DNA of 64,000 nt from Sedimentitalea nanhaiensis DSM 24252. Its GTDB lineage: Bacteria; Pseudomonadota; Alphaproteobacteria; Rhodobacterales; Rhodobacteraceae. Shown here piece after piece: positions 55,061-64,000 of this stretch. Where the stretch lies: positions 1,450,045 through 1,514,044 of the forward strand of contig NZ_KI421509.1 of NCBI RefSeq assembly GCF_000473225.1, read 5' to 3'. Position 1 is the first letter of the stretch. Every line of letters starts with the position of its first letter. The notes under the pieces were generated by a model. The model was not told where the DNA came from. It was given only the letters and a program-made list of their open reading frames with translations, and made no database searches. A program made the translations under genes and the position numbers.

Positions 55061-55564
55061 TCAGTAGATGATTGTGTTGAGAAAGTTGTAAAACGGCTCG
55101 GTGAACTTCATGCCCTTGGGCAGTGTGATCCGCATCAGCGCCTCAAAGAAGATAAAGAACACCACGGGAATCGAGATCGACAGGATTGCGGTCAGTGTCC
55201 AACTGTGCCGTCCCAGAAACCGCAGATAATAGATCAGAAACACCACCATCGCACCATACATCGAGATGATGTTGATCAGCGCGATGAACCCCAGCAGCCC
55301 CCCCCCGACCAGAACCAGCGTCCGCTTACCATAGCCGTCCAGCAACACGTCGGTGGATTGCGACGGCGGTGACGTTCGCCGGAACCAGTTGAAAGCAATC
55401 AGTCCGGTGCAGATCAGCATGATTCCGGAGAGCCAGAAGGGCCAGAAGCCGCCCCCGGGGCCTTCGTCGGGAATGTAGCCGACATTCAGTTCGGTACTTT
55501 TCCACATCAGATAGATGGACAAGAGGGCCAGAACGCCGGCCGTGACGATTTCTGCAAGGCGCAT
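55061..55564 (-). CDS. tctB: Tripartite tricarboxylate transporter, small membrane subunit (TctB)
   Basis: TctB is the small four-helix membrane subunit that works with TctA. The protein of 167 residues has four hydrophobic segments (EIVTAGVLALLSIYLMW, FWPFWLSGIMLICTGLIAF, VLVGGGLLGFIALINII, and the last around LTAILSISIPVVFFIFF). The ATG at 55564 has AGGAGG 6 nt upstream. It sits 48 bp downstream of tctC and 42 bp upstream of tctA. The family is poorly conserved in sequence, but helix number, size and position leave little doubt. Confidence 0.93.
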   Translation of the reverse strand: MRLAEIVTAGVLALLSIYLMWKSTELNVGYIPDEGPGGGFWPFWLSGIMLICTGLIAFNWFRRTSPPSQSTDVLLDGYGKRTLVLVGGGLLGFIALINIISMYGAMVVFLIYYLRFLGRHSWTLTAILSISIPVVFFIFFEALMRITLPKGMKFTEPFYNFLNTIIY

Positions 55565-55612
55565 CTGGCCCTCCTTCAAAGCACTATTGGTATCGTTTCA
55601 GGTCGGGTGGGC

Positions 55613-56575
55613 TTATTCGCCCATCGCCGCCAACAGTTCCTTGTGACGCTCGACCTGGGTGTTCCAATAGGCCTTCTGCTCGTCCGGTCCCATCCACAGC
55701 GGCGACAGGCTTTCCGAGGTCATGTAATCCTGCCATTCTTGGGTGTCGTAGATGGTCTTGAACAACTCCTGATAATAGGCCGCCGCTTCATCGGACATGC
55801 CCGGCGCGCCAACCACAGCCCGCTGGTTGTAATAGCTGAAATCCTTACCCAGTTCCTTGACGGTCGGAACGTCCGGGAACGCCGCCAACCTCTCGTCCGA
55901 GAACGCCACCAATGGCACCACGTCACCGGACGCATAGAAACCCTTGGCTTCGGCCGGATTGTTGACGCTGGCCATGATCTGTTGCCCAGCCAGATCCTTG
56001 GCTACAGCGCCGCCCCCCTTGTAAGGGATATACTTGATATCCAGATCGTAATTCTGCTCAAGGAAGGTGATGACCAGGCTGTCTTCCTGCCCCTTGCCGG
56101 TGCCCCCCATGATGTAACCGCCCTCTTTCACCTTGGCGAGCCAGTCTTCGAAGGTGGTGATGCCGCTGTCCTTGTGGACCCACAGCACGAACGGATCCAC
56201 GCCCATCATCGCCACCGGCGTAAAGGTCTGGATGTCGATGCCCAGGTTCTCCTGGCGCAGCGGGGTGGTGAAGAAAGAGTTCAGCGTCACCAGAATGGTG
56301 TGATCCGGATCGCTGGTCCCTTTCAGCGCGATCAGAGCCTCGGCCCCGGATCCGCCACCTTTGTTGTTGGGCACCAGAGGGCGCGAGGTCAGGTCCTTCT
56401 TCTCGGCAACCGACTGCAAAAAACGGGCGATCTGGTCCGCACCGCCACCGGCACCGGCCATGATGACAAAATCCACCGGCTTGGTCGGCTCAAAGGCCGC
56501 CGCCGGAGCCGCAAAAGCCCCTGCCAGCGCAGCTGCGCCAGCCATCTGTACAAACATTCGTTTCGTAAGAGTCAT
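55613..56575 (-). CDS. tctC: Tripartite tricarboxylate transporter substrate-binding protein (TctC/Bug)
   Basis: TctC is the periplasmic receptor that gives the carrier its affinity. The 320-residue protein has a signal peptide (MTLTKRMFVQMAGAAALAGA, cleavage at APAAA-F) and the Bug fold: FVIMAGAGGGADQIARFL, PLVPNNKGGGSGAEALIAL, the GYIMGGTGKGQEDSL pocket, DIKYIPYKGGGAVAKDLAGQQI and FPDVPTVKELG. Bug proteins bind small carboxylates. The oxalate-catabolic neighbours suggest oxalate or a related dicarboxylate, but this is inference. The ATG at 56575 follows GGGAGGA. The gene is 119 bp after usp with its own leader. Confidence 0.93.
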   Translation of the reverse strand: MTLTKRMFVQMAGAAALAGAFAAPAAAFEPTKPVDFVIMAGAGGGADQIARFLQSVAEKKDLTSRPLVPNNKGGGSGAEALIALKGTSDPDHTILVTLNSFFTTPLRQENLGIDIQTFTPVAMMGVDPFVLWVHKDSGITTFEDWLAKVKEGGYIMGGTGKGQEDSLVITFLEQNYDLDIKYIPYKGGGAVAKDLAGQQIMASVNNPAEAKGFYASGDVVPLVAFSDERLAAFPDVPTVKELGKDFSYYNQRAVVGAPGMSDEAAAYYQELFKTIYDTQEWQDYMTSESLSPLWMGPDEQKAYWNTQVERHKELLAAMGE

Positions 56576-56594
56576 GGTATCCTCCCAGGATATC

Positions 56595-56609
56595 TCGCGT
56601 TTGACGCGA
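56595..56609. repeat. Inverted repeat in the tctC leader
   Basis: TCGCGT (56595-56600) and ACGCGA (56604-56609) form a perfect inverted repeat with a 3-nt loop, 19 bp before the tctC start codon. It could be an operator or an mRNA hairpin near the ribosome-binding site. A second palindrome, CCGGTGCACCGG, lies at 56683-56694, at the usp stop codon. Confidence 0.4.
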
Positions 56610-56694
56610 TAATGTCGCGCCGCACTGTCCACCGTTTTCATCGACGGATCGTTTATTGATTCCTCCCTTGCGGCTGGCTCATCCGGTGCACCGG

Positions 56695-57552
56695 TCAATG
56701 TACCAGAATGACGGGCATCTTCGCCTTGTCGACGATATGCTGGGTATTGCCGCCAAAAATCGTTTCCTTTTCATGGCTGTCACCATAGGCGCCCATGATC
56801 AGCGTATCGGCACCAACGTCGAGGCTTGAGGACAGCAGTGTCTTGCCCACATTGCCCGACCCGGTGAAACGGTGGATCCGCGCCGTCACGCCATGTGCCG
56901 CGAGATAGCCCTGAAGATCTTCCGCCGTGGCTGATTTGGGCTCGCCGCCCGAGGACAGGATCGTGACCCGGTCGGCCGAATGTAGAATCGGCAGCGTCAT
57001 CGTGACCGCGCGCGAACTCTCCAGCGACCCGTTCCAGGCGATGCTCACATGCGCGCCCAGGCTGTTTGGAGGCGCGATCTTGTTTGGCACCATCATCACC
57101 GGCCGCCCGGTGCGAAACAGCGCCGCCTTCAGCGTATTCGCCCCCAGGTTTCGATCCACATCCGGCTGCGCGACCGCGATCACATCGGCCAACCGGCCGT
57201 GACGACGGATCACATCGACCTGCTTTCCGGTCTCCTCGACCCAGGATGCGGTTGCCTTGTCGCTACCGTTCGGAACATCGCTCAGCACCAGGTTCAGCTC
57301 GCTCGCCAGCGCCTTGAGTTCGTCCTTCAGGCTTGCTTCTTCCAGATTCGCGAGTTCTTCGGCCTGTTTGACCATCTGCTTGCGGAACATCGCCGGGATC
57401 GGAACCCCAAATGGCAACAGATCCTCCGGTCGCGCCCGGCAATGGGTGATCACTAGGTGGCTGTTGTTGCGATGGGCCATCGCGGCGGCATGGGCCAGGA
57501 CATTGTCGCCCTTGCCATCGCCTCGCACCGGTACCAGAATTTTGCGGATCAT
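56695..57552 (-). CDS. Tandem universal stress protein
   Basis: The 285-residue protein has two UspA domains. The N-terminal one starts MIRKILVPVRGDGKGDNVLAHA. The C-terminal one (from about VSIAWNGSLESSRAV) ends with a complete ATP-binding pattern GAYG-x9-GGNT (GAYGDSHEKETIF then GGNT). Tandem UspA proteins bind ATP or other nucleotides and respond to stress; in operons with metabolic genes their role is unclear. The ATG at 57552 has AGGGAG upstream. It is 11 bp after fhs and 119 bp before tctC. Confidence 0.92.
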   Translation of the reverse strand: MIRKILVPVRGDGKGDNVLAHAAAMAHRNNSHLVITHCRARPEDLLPFGVPIPAMFRKQMVKQAEELANLEEASLKDELKALASELNLVLSDVPNGSDKATASWVEETGKQVDVIRRHGRLADVIAVAQPDVDRNLGANTLKAALFRTGRPVMMVPNKIAPPNSLGAHVSIAWNGSLESSRAVTMTLPILHSADRVTILSSGGEPKSATAEDLQGYLAAHGVTARIHRFTGSGNVGKTLLSSSLDVGADTLIMGAYGDSHEKETIFGGNTQHIVDKAKMPVILVH

Positions 57553-57563
57553 CGGAACGCTCC

Positions 57564-59240
57564 CTAAAACAGGCCTTCGATCTGGCCGTCGGAGTTGAGG
57601 CGGATGTTTTCGGCGCTGGGGGTTCTGGGCAGGCCGGGCATGGTCATGATCTCGCCGCAGACCACCACCACAAACCCCGCCCCCGCGCTCAGGCGCACTT
57701 CGCGCACCGGCACCGAATGCCCGGTGGGTGCCCCGCGCCGGTTCGGGTCGGTGGTAAAGCTGTATTGCGTTTTGGCCATGCACACCGGCAGGTGGCCATA
57801 GCCCGCCGCCTCCCAGTCGCGCAGCTGGGTGCGGATCTTGGCATCCGCCAGCACCTCATCGGCGCGGTAGATCCGCTTGGCGATGGTTTCGATCTTGTCG
57901 AAAAGTCCCATCTCGTCCGGGTAGATCGGCGAGAAATTCGCCTGACCGGCATCGACGATCTCGACCACCTTGCGGGCCAGATCCTCGGCCCCTTCGCCGC
58001 CCAGTTCCCAGTGCCGGCTCAGCACCGCCTGCGAGCCGTGGCTGGTCACGTAATCCTTCACCGCCGCCACCTCGGCATCGGTGTCGGTGACAAAATGGTT
58101 GATCGCCACCACCACCGGTACGCCAAAGGACTTAACATTTTCGATATGCCGTCCCAGATTGGCGCAGCCGGCGCGCACCGCCGCGACATTTTCCGCCCCC
58201 AGATCCGCCTTGGCCACGCCGCCGTTCATCTTCATCGCCCGCACCGTCGCCACCACGACCACCGCCGACGGCGCGATCCCGGCCTTGCGGCACTTGATGT
58301 TCATGAACTTCTCGGCTCCCAGATCGGCGCCGAAACCCGCCTCGGTGACCACATAATCGGAAATCTTCAGCGCCGTCTTGGTCGCGATCACCGAGTTGCA
58401 GCCATGGGCGATATTGGCGAAGGGGCCGCCATGCACAAACGCCGGGTTGTTCTCCAGCGTCTGCACCAGATTGGGCTGCATCGCGTCCTTGAGCAGCACC
58501 GTCATCGCCCCGTCGGCCTTGATGTCACGCGCATAGACCGGCGTCTTGTCGCGCCGATACGCCACGATGATGTCCCCCAGCCGCTTTTCCAGATCCCCAA
58601 GGTCGTTGGCCAGGCACAGGATCGCCATCACCTCGGACGCCACGGTGATGTCGAACCCCGCCTCGCGCGGAAAGCCGTTGGACACCCCGCCCAGAGACGC
58701 CGTGATCTGGCGCAGCGCCCGGTCGTTCATGTCCACCACCCGGCGCCACACCACCCGGCGGGTGTCGATGCCCAGCTCGTTGCCCCAGTAGATGTGGTTG
58801 TCGATCATCGCGCTCAGCAGGCTGTGCGCGCTGGTGATGGCGTGAAAATCGCCGGTGAAATGCAGGTTCATGTCCTCCATCGGCACAACCTGCGCCTGAC
58901 CGCCACCCGCGGCCCCGCCCTTCATGCCGAAGTTCGGACCCAGGGACGCCTCGCGGATGCAGATCATCGCCTTCTTGCCGATCCGGTTCAGACCGTCCCC
59001 CAGACCAACCGTCGTCGTCGTCTTGCCCTCGCCCGCAGGCGTCGGGTTGATCGCCGTCACCAGGATCAGCTTGCCGCTCGCATTCCCCTGAACGCTGTCG
59101 ATAAAACCCTGGCTCACCTTCGCCTTGTCATGCCCGTACGGCAAAAGATCGTCACTCCCGATCCCCACCTTGCCACCAATCTCCACGATCGGTAACTTAA
59201 CCGCGCCTCGCGCTATCTCTATGTCGCTCTTAAAGGGCAT
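57564..59240 (-). CDS. fhs: Formate-tetrahydrofolate ligase
   Basis: Fhs makes 10-formyl-tetrahydrofolate from formate, THF and ATP. The 558-residue protein has [19 protein letters not shown] (P-loop), [22 protein letters not shown] with the THF-binding region, [16 protein letters not shown], the [13 protein letters not shown] stretch and [13 protein letters not shown]. All are canonical. The ATG at 59240 begins [12 protein letters not shown]. It lies 7 bp from the upstream formyltransferase gene and 11 bp from usp, inside the oxalate cluster. Formate released by oxalate breakdown is the obvious substrate. Part of the product pool could supply purine and serine synthesis. Confidence 0.97.
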   Translation of the reverse strand: MPFKSDIEIARGAVKLPIVEIGGKVGIGSDDLLPYGHDKAKVSQGFIDSVQGNASGKLILVTAINPTPAGEGKTTTTVGLGDGLNRIGKKAMICIREASLGPNFGMKGGAAGGGQAQVVPMEDMNLHFTGDFHAITSAHSLLSAMIDNHIYWGNELGIDTRRVVWRRVVDMNDRALRQITASLGGVSNGFPREAGFDITVASEVMAILCLANDLGDLEKRLGDIIVAYRRDKTPVYARDIKADGAMTVLLKDAMQPNLVQTLENNPAFVHGGPFANIAHGCNSVIATKTALKISDYVVTEAGFGADLGAEKFMNIKCRKAGIAPSAVVVVATVRAMKMNGGVAKADLGAENVAAVRAGCANLGRHIENVKSFGVPVVVAINHFVTDTDAEVAAVKDYVTSHGSQAVLSRHWELGGEGAEDLARKVVEIVDAGQANFSPIYPDEMGLFDKIETIAKRIYRADEVLADAKIRTQLRDWEAAGYGHLPVCMAKTQYSFTTDPNRRGAPTGHSVPVREVRLSAGAGFVVVVCGEIMTMPGLPRTPSAENIRLNSDGQIEGLF

Positions 59241-59247
59241 TGCTCTC

Positions 59248-60165
59248 TCACTCTCCCAGTGTGTCACCGGCGGTCAACCCGGCCTGTGCGGCCCATTCGG
59301 CGGCGGGCATCTTGCCGCCTCCGGCCGGTTTCACGCGTTTGATCTGGATGCGCCCACCGATGCACTGCATCGTCACGCCCGCCTCTGAAACCTCGATGAC
59401 TCGGCTGGAAACCCCGTCACCGGGCACGCGGGCACTGTCATAGATGCCCAGTTCCGCGCCCTCATGCGTGGTCCAGGCGCCGGGTGCCGGATTGGTGCCG
59501 CGGATCAGGTCATAGACCTGCTTGACCGGCTTGTTCCAATCGATCCTGGCATGTTTGCGGGTGCAGCGTCGTTCGTAGGTCGCCCGCGCTTCATCCTGCG
59601 CCATATGGGGCGGATTGCCCGAGCGGTACAGATCGCAGACCTGCAACACCGACTCGATGGCCGCCGGATAGATCTTTTTGAAATAGAGGTCGATCACCGT
59701 GTCATCGGGGCCGATCTCGCACTTCCAGTTCAATAGCACATCGCCCTCGTCCAGCCCATCGCTGGGATAGAACCACGAAAATCCGGACATCGTATCGCCC
59801 ATGATAATCGGCCAGTTCACCGCCGACGGCCCGCGATACAGCGGCAGCAGCGACGGGTGGAAACAGATCGAGCCATGTGTCGGTGTCTCGCGCGCCGCCT
59901 CAGGCACGAAGACATTGACAAAGGCCATCACCATCAGATCCGCCTTGAACCCGGCCAGTTCGTCAATGGTGACCTGTTCCTTGAAATGCGCAGGCTGCAG
60001 CACCGGCAATCCCTGTTCCAGCGCGTATTCCTTGATCGGGTCGACCGGCTTGCCGTCACGGTCGGGCTCGCAATAGACCGCCACGACCTCGTCCACGCCT
60101 GCCTCGATGATCTTGGCCAGCGCATCCTTGCCGAACGCCTGTTGTCCCATGACGATAATCCGCAT
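59248..60165 (-). CDS. 10-Formyl-THF hydrolase-type formyltransferase, substrate unproven
   Basis: The 305-residue protein has the formyltransferase fold of methionyl-tRNA formyltransferase but matches most closely the N-terminal (hydrolase) domain of mammalian 10-formyl-THF dehydrogenase. Examples are [16 protein letters not shown], the catalytic His103 in CFHPSLL, Asp139 in GLDEGDVLL and [14 protein letters not shown]. The residue two before the His is Cys101, where methionyl-tRNA formyltransferase has Asn and mammalian FDH has Ile. There is no C-terminal aldehyde dehydrogenase domain. Possible reactions are hydrolysis of formyl-THF to formate, or formyl exchange between formyl-CoA and THF. 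Gaps to the neighbours are 12 bp (frc) and 7 bp (fhs). Confidence 0.85.
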   Translation of the reverse strand: MRIIVMGQQAFGKDALAKIIEAGVDEVVAVYCEPDRDGKPVDPIKEYALEQGLPVLQPAHFKEQVTIDELAGFKADLMVMAFVNVFVPEAARETPTHGSICFHPSLLPLYRGPSAVNWPIIMGDTMSGFSWFYPSDGLDEGDVLLNWKCEIGPDDTVIDLYFKKIYPAAIESVLQVCDLYRSGNPPHMAQDEARATYERRCTRKHARIDWNKPVKQVYDLIRGTNPAPGAWTTHEGAELGIYDSARVPGDGVSSRVIEVSEAGVTMQCIGGRIQIKRVKPAGGGKMPAAEWAAQAGLTAGDTLGE

Positions 60166-60177
60166 CGCCCCGCCCCC

Positions 60178-61452
60178 TTATTCCGCCGCCTGGCGCTTGA
60201 TGTCGCCCACAGCGCCCGAGCCGATCACCCGGTCCAGATCCTCGCCGGCATAGCCCAGAACCTGAGACAGGATTTCTTCGGTGTGTTCGCCCAGCAATGG
60301 CGAACGTTCGACCACCACATCGCTGTCCGACAGCTTGATCGGACAGCCGACGCTGATGTATTCGCCGCGTTCCGGATGATCGACCCGAACCAGCGTTCCG
60401 GTGGCATAAAGCCCCTCGTCTTCGGAAATCTCTTTCATCGACAGAATCGGACCGACCGGAATGTCATGCGGGTTGCAGATGTCCATCACCTCGAACTTGG
60501 TCTTGGTCATGGTCCACTGTTCGATGCGCTCGAAAATCTCGTTCAGTTTGTCCAGACGCTCGGGCGGCTTGGCATAGCCTTCCTTGGTCTTCCACTCGGG
60601 CTCGCCGATGACATCGCAGACCTTTTCCCAGATCGCGGCCTGAATGATGAAATAGGTATAGGCGTTGGGATCCTGCTCCCAGCCCTTGCATTTCAGGATG
60701 CGCCCCGGCTGCCCGCCGCCGCTGTCATTGCCCGCGCGCGGCGTTGCCTCTCCAAAGGGCACGCCTTCGCCAAACTGGCTGTATTCGGTCAACGGCCCGG
60801 CAGCCAGACGCTGCTGGTCGCGCAGCTTGACCCGCGCCAGGTTGAGAACGGAATCCTGCATCGCGGCCGACACCTTTTGCCCGCGCCCGGTTTTCTCGCG
60901 CTGAAACAAAGCGGTCACGATGCCCAGACACAGATGCAGCCCGGTGCCGGAATCGCCGATCTGCGCGCCGGTAACCAGGGGCGGACCATCGCGGAACCCC
61001 GTGGTCGAGGCCGACCCGCCGGCACATTGCGCGACGTTCTCATAGACCTTGCAATCCTGATACTTGCCCGGCCCGAACCCCTTGATGGACGCCATGATGA
61101 TACGCGGGTTGATCTTCTGGATATTCTCCCAGGAGAACCCCATCCGGTCCAGCGCACCGGGCGCAAAATTTTCCACCAGCACATCGCATTCCTGAATCAG
61201 CCGGGTCAGGATCTCCTTGCCGGTCTCGTTCTTCGAGTTCAATTCGATCGAACGCTTGTTGTGATTCAGCATCGTGAAATACAGGCTGTCAGCCCCCGGC
61301 ACATCGACCAGCTGCTTGCGGGTGGCATCCCCGACGCCGGGGCGTTCGACCTTGATCACATCTGCGCCGAACCAGGCCAGCAGCTGTGTACAGGTGGGTC
61401 CCGACTGAACGTGGGTGAAATCGAGAACCTTGATACCTTCAAGTGCTTTCAT
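60178..61452 (-). CDS. frc: Formyl-CoA transferase (class III CoA-transferase)
   Basis: Frc moves CoA from formyl-CoA to oxalate, giving oxalyl-CoA and formate. The 424-residue protein has the family start [34 protein letters not shown], the catalytic Asp167 in [14 protein letters not shown], and a glycine loop (DSGGGQPG) as in Oxalobacter formigenes Frc. Length is typical. The ATG at 61452 gives the family start. It is 23 bp downstream of oxc and 12 bp upstream of the formyltransferase gene. Together with Oxc it forms the standard oxalate catabolic cycle. Confidence 0.96.
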   Translation of the reverse strand: MKALEGIKVLDFTHVQSGPTCTQLLAWFGADVIKVERPGVGDATRKQLVDVPGADSLYFTMLNHNKRSIELNSKNETGKEILTRLIQECDVLVENFAPGALDRMGFSWENIQKINPRIIMASIKGFGPGKYQDCKVYENVAQCAGGSASTTGFRDGPPLVTGAQIGDSGTGLHLCLGIVTALFQREKTGRGQKVSAAMQDSVLNLARVKLRDQQRLAAGPLTEYSQFGEGVPFGEATPRAGNDSGGGQPGRILKCKGWEQDPNAYTYFIIQAAIWEKVCDVIGEPEWKTKEGYAKPPERLDKLNEIFERIEQWTMTKTKFEVMDICNPHDIPVGPILSMKEISEDEGLYATGTLVRVDHPERGEYISVGCPIKLSDSDVVVERSPLLGEHTEEILSQVLGYAGEDLDRVIGSGAVGDIKRQAAE

Positions 61453-61475
61453 GGCTGTCTTCCTGTTCCGAAAAT

Positions 61476-63236
61476 TTACTTGCGTGCCTGGGGATAGCGC
61501 GCCTGCGCCACCACCGACTGCGGATTGAGATTGCCGATATTGCCGCTTTCCTTGCCCGCTGCCGGATCGATGGCGGCGTTGACCAGGGTTGGCTTGCCGC
61601 TGGCCAGCGCCGCGTTCACCGCCTGGCGCAACGCGTCCGGGGTCTTGACCCAGACACCGACGCCGCCAAAGGCTTCCATCATCATGTCATAGCGGGAATC
61701 CGGCACAAACGACGTGGTCGCCGGATCATCTCCGCCACCCCAGTTCTCGCCGTCGCCGCGATAGATACCGTTGTTATTGAACACCACCACGCAAATCGGC
61801 AGTTTATAGCGGCAGATGGTTTCGACCTCCATGCCGCAGAACCCGAAGGCGCTGTCGCCCTCGACCGCCAGCACCCGCTTGCCGGTCTCGATCGAGGCCG
61901 CGATGGCCGCGCCCATGCCAATTCCCATGACACCCCATGTGCCCACGTCGATCCGGTGGCGCGGCTTGTGCACGTTGATGATCGAGCGGGCCAGATCCAG
62001 CGTATTCGCCCCTTCGTTCACCAGAATGGTGTCGGGCTGTTCGTTGATGACCTGTTTCAGCACACCCAGTGCGGAATGGTAATCCATCGGATTGCTGTTA
62101 TTCTGCAACCGCGAAGCCATCTTCTCCATGTTGACCGTAGCCTTGGAATGGACCTGATCCAGCCAGGCCTCGGGCGGTGCGATGCCTTCGTTTTCCATCG
62201 CATCGATCAATGCCCGTGCGCAGGACCCCACATCGCCCACCAAAGGGGCCGCGATTTCGACGTTGCTGTCCATTTCCTCGGCGTCGATATCGATCTGAAT
62301 GAATTTCTTGCCGCCCGGCTCGCCCCACTGTTTGCCCTTGCCGTGGCTCAGCAGCCAGTTGATCCGCGCGCCCAACATGATCACCACATCGCTGTCCTTC
62401 AGCGCCAGCGACCGCGCAGCGGCGGCGCATTGCGGATGGGTATCCGGCAACAGCCCTTTGGCCATCGACATCGGCAGGAACGGATAGCCCGACTTCTCCA
62501 CCAACTCGCGCACCACATCGTCGGACTGGTCGTACGCCGCGCCCTTGCCGATCACGATCAGCGGGCGCCTGGCCTCTTTCATCACGCTGATTGCGCGGGC
62601 AATGGCGCCTGGCGCCGGTGTCTGACGCGGAGCCGGATCGATGACCTTGACCAGCGACTGCGCGCCTTTGGCCGCATCCATCGTCTGGCCCAGCATCGCG
62701 CCCGGAATGTCCAGATAGACCCCGCCGGGCCGCCCGCTGACAGCGCTGCGGATCGCCCGCGCGACGGCGATGCCGATATCCTCGGCATAGGTCAGGCGAT
62801 ACGCCGCCTTGCAGAACGGCCGGGCCATGGCCAACTGGTCCATCTCTTCATAATCGCCCTGTGCCAAATCGACGATCTCGCGCTCGGACGAGCCCGAGAT
62901 CAGGATCATCGGCCAGCAATTCGTCGTCGCGTTCGCCAGCGCGGTCAAACCGTTCATGAACCCCGGCGCCGAAACCGTCATGCACACGCCCGGCTTCTTG
63001 GTCAGAAAACCCGCGACCGACGCCGCATATCCGGCGTGCTGTTCATGCCGAAACGAAATTACCCGCATCCCCTGCGCCTGCGCGTACCGCCCCAGATCGG
63101 TGATCGGAATACCCGGCACGTTGTAGATCGTGTTGATATCGTTCAACTTCAGCGCATCGATCAGCAGATGAAACCCATCGGTCAATTCCAGCGGCGCATC
63201 TTCACCCGTTACCTGCGCAACAGCGGATTGTGTCAT
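61476..63236 (-). CDS. oxc: Oxalyl-CoA decarboxylase
   Basis: Oxc decarboxylates oxalyl-CoA to formyl-CoA with thiamine diphosphate, the CO2-releasing step of oxalate breakdown. The 586-residue protein has the conserved Glu65 in [43 protein letters not shown], and the ThDP motif [15 protein letters not shown] with FNNNGIYRG. The length is about that of the Oxalobacter formigenes enzyme plus a short tail. The ATG at 63236 gives the family start, with GGAG upstream. It follows gntR by 28 bp and leads into frc. Confidence 0.97.
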   Translation of the reverse strand: MTQSAVAQVTGEDAPLELTDGFHLLIDALKLNDINTIYNVPGIPITDLGRYAQAQGMRVISFRHEQHAGYAASVAGFLTKKPGVCMTVSAPGFMNGLTALANATTNCWPMILISGSSEREIVDLAQGDYEEMDQLAMARPFCKAAYRLTYAEDIGIAVARAIRSAVSGRPGGVYLDIPGAMLGQTMDAAKGAQSLVKVIDPAPRQTPAPGAIARAISVMKEARRPLIVIGKGAAYDQSDDVVRELVEKSGYPFLPMSMAKGLLPDTHPQCAAAARSLALKDSDVVIMLGARINWLLSHGKGKQWGEPGGKKFIQIDIDAEEMDSNVEIAAPLVGDVGSCARALIDAMENEGIAPPEAWLDQVHSKATVNMEKMASRLQNNSNPMDYHSALGVLKQVINEQPDTILVNEGANTLDLARSIINVHKPRHRIDVGTWGVMGIGMGAAIAASIETGKRVLAVEGDSAFGFCGMEVETICRYKLPICVVVFNNNGIYRGDGENWGGGDDPATTSFVPDSRYDMMMEAFGGVGVWVKTPDALRQAVNAALASGKPTLVNAAIDPAAGKESGNIGNLNPQSVVAQARYPQARK

Positions 63237-63264
63237 GTTCGGTCTCCGATAAAGTCCATAATTT

Positions 63265-63990
63265 CTAACCGGCTTCCGTCTTGGCCGAGCCGAGATTTTC
63301 CAACCGGGTCCAGGTCTTGTGGATGTGATCATGCAGCCGCATGGTGTGCTCGCGCACCCGCCGCGACGCCAGATCTCCGTCGCGGATCTCCAGCGCCTCG
63401 ATGATTTCCATGTGATCGGCCACCGAGCGCCGCGCCCGGTCGCTTTCGCCCATCGCCCGGCGGCGGATCGCCTGCATATGCATGAACAACCCATCCGCCG
63501 TCGTCTTCAGCAAGGCACAGCCCGACAGCTCCAGAATGGTCTGATGAAACCGGATGTTGGCATCCGAGTATTCCTCCAGCTCGGCCCGCACAGCGTCGCT
63601 GCTGTGCTTCATCGCAAACAACCGCAGCGCCTTGAGGTCTGCGTCGCTGGCATGTTCCGTCGCCATCCGCGCCGCCATGCTTTCCAACGCCGCCCAGGTC
63701 ACCACCATCTCCAGAATTTCCGTGCGTGACTTGCGGATCACGAACACACCCTTGCGCGGAAGGATCTCGACCAGCCCGTCTTGCGCCAGTCGCGCCAACG
63801 CCTCGCGGATCGGGGTGCGCGATATGCCCAGACGCTCGGCCAGATGGCGTTCATCCAGCCGCAGGTTGGTTTCAGGCTGATAGATATTCATGCCCAGAAT
63901 CGCATCGCGCAGAACCTCGAACGTGTGATCCTTCAACGTGAAGTTCACCGAAATCGGATTCAATTTGTCGCCGATCGACACGAAATACAT
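63265..63990 (-). CDS. GntR-family regulator with FCD domain
   Basis: The protein of about 241 residues has a GntR winged helix (RLDERHLAERLGISRTPIREALARLAQDGLVEILPRKGVFV) and a C-terminal FCD effector domain with metal-type His residues (IRFHQTI, VADHMEII, REHTMRLH). FCD regulators typically sense carboxylates or acyl compounds; oxalate-cluster control is the natural guess. The ATG at 63990 has GGGAGG too close; the GTG at 63981 has it 10 nt away and may be the real start. The frame reaches the window edge, so a more distal start cannot be excluded. It opens the oxc-frc series. Confidence 0.9.
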   Translation of the reverse strand: MYFVSIGDKLNPISVNFTLKDHTFEVLRDAILGMNIYQPETNLRLDERHLAERLGISRTPIREALARLAQDGLVEILPRKGVFVIRKSRTEILEMVVTWAALESMAARMATEHASDADLKALRLFAMKHSSDAVRAELEEYSDANIRFHQTILELSGCALLKTTADGLFMHMQAIRRRAMGESDRARRSVADHMEIIEALEIRDGDLASRRVREHTMRLHDHIHKTWTRLENLGSAKTEAG

Positions 63991-64000
63991 CCCTCCCAAG

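Noticed and set aside
57717-59195. A 492-codon plus-strand frame opposite fhs
   Set aside because: It is a shadow of fhs and is rich in His and Arg, typical of antisense frames of this codon usage.
1-64000. CRISPR array, prophage, or intact insertion sequence
   Set aside because: No repeated spacer pattern, integrase, phage structural gene or transposase was found.

Overview
The window is GC-rich, densely packed chromosomal DNA from an alphaproteobacterium, most likely a marine Rhodobacterales (Roseobacter-group) member. The evidence is a direct-repeat LexA box (GTTC-N7-GTTC) in front of uvrA, a tolC neighbour that looks like a divergent PopZ, transketolase followed by a GapB-like GAPDH, and an oxc/frc/fhs cluster with a tripartite tricarboxylate transporter. 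I saw no rRNA, tRNA, CRISPR array, prophage or intact insertion sequence.

Layout. 0-5.5 kb: central carbon metabolism (3' part of transketolase, a GAPDH whose cofactor-pocket residues suggest NADP use and which has a pair of LacI-type operators upstream) and coaD. 5.5-9.4 kb: CBS-domain protein, a LysR regulator divergent from mmsA, and a Tat-type L,D-transpeptidase. 9.4-12.1 kb: a periplasmic DsrE-like protein under a perfect FNR-type box, a methyltransferase and a YbdK-type carboxylate-amine ligase. 12.1-16 kb: a 633-bp gene-free stretch, then a valine-degradation operon (acyl-CoA dehydrogenase, 3-hydroxyisobutyryl-CoA hydrolase, mmsB). Together with mmsA it covers isobutyryl-CoA to propionyl-CoA. 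16-26 kb: mainly housekeeping genes (uvrA, lpdA, queA, an MFS transporter). 26-31 kb: DUF2235 hydrolase, an orphan form-II CoxL-like molybdoenzyme subunit and an ornithine-decarboxylase-like gene, divergent from an Lrp/AsnC regulator. 31-43 kb: valS, crotonase, two aminotransferases, an MsbA-like exporter, ygfZ, a stand-alone ABC membrane domain and efp. 43-51 kb: a popZ-like/tolC/pcm cluster, cobQ and cobO, and a quinone oxidoreductase.

51-64 kb is the most distinctive part. A minus-strand series runs from a GntR/FCD regulator through oxc, frc, a stand-alone 10-formyl-THF hydrolase-type formyltransferase, fhs and a tandem universal stress protein with 7-28 bp gaps. After 119 bp it continues into tctC-tctB-tctA and a large P-loop (zeta-toxin-like) protein of unknown role. 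Read together, these genes look like an oxalate uptake and degradation module wired into the tetrahydrofolate one-carbon pool. The formyltransferase is the unexplained step.

Coordinates give the start codon I consider best supported by Shine-Dalgarno spacing and family N-termini; these often differ from the longest open frame. All functional names are from motif recognition by eye and no database search was possible.
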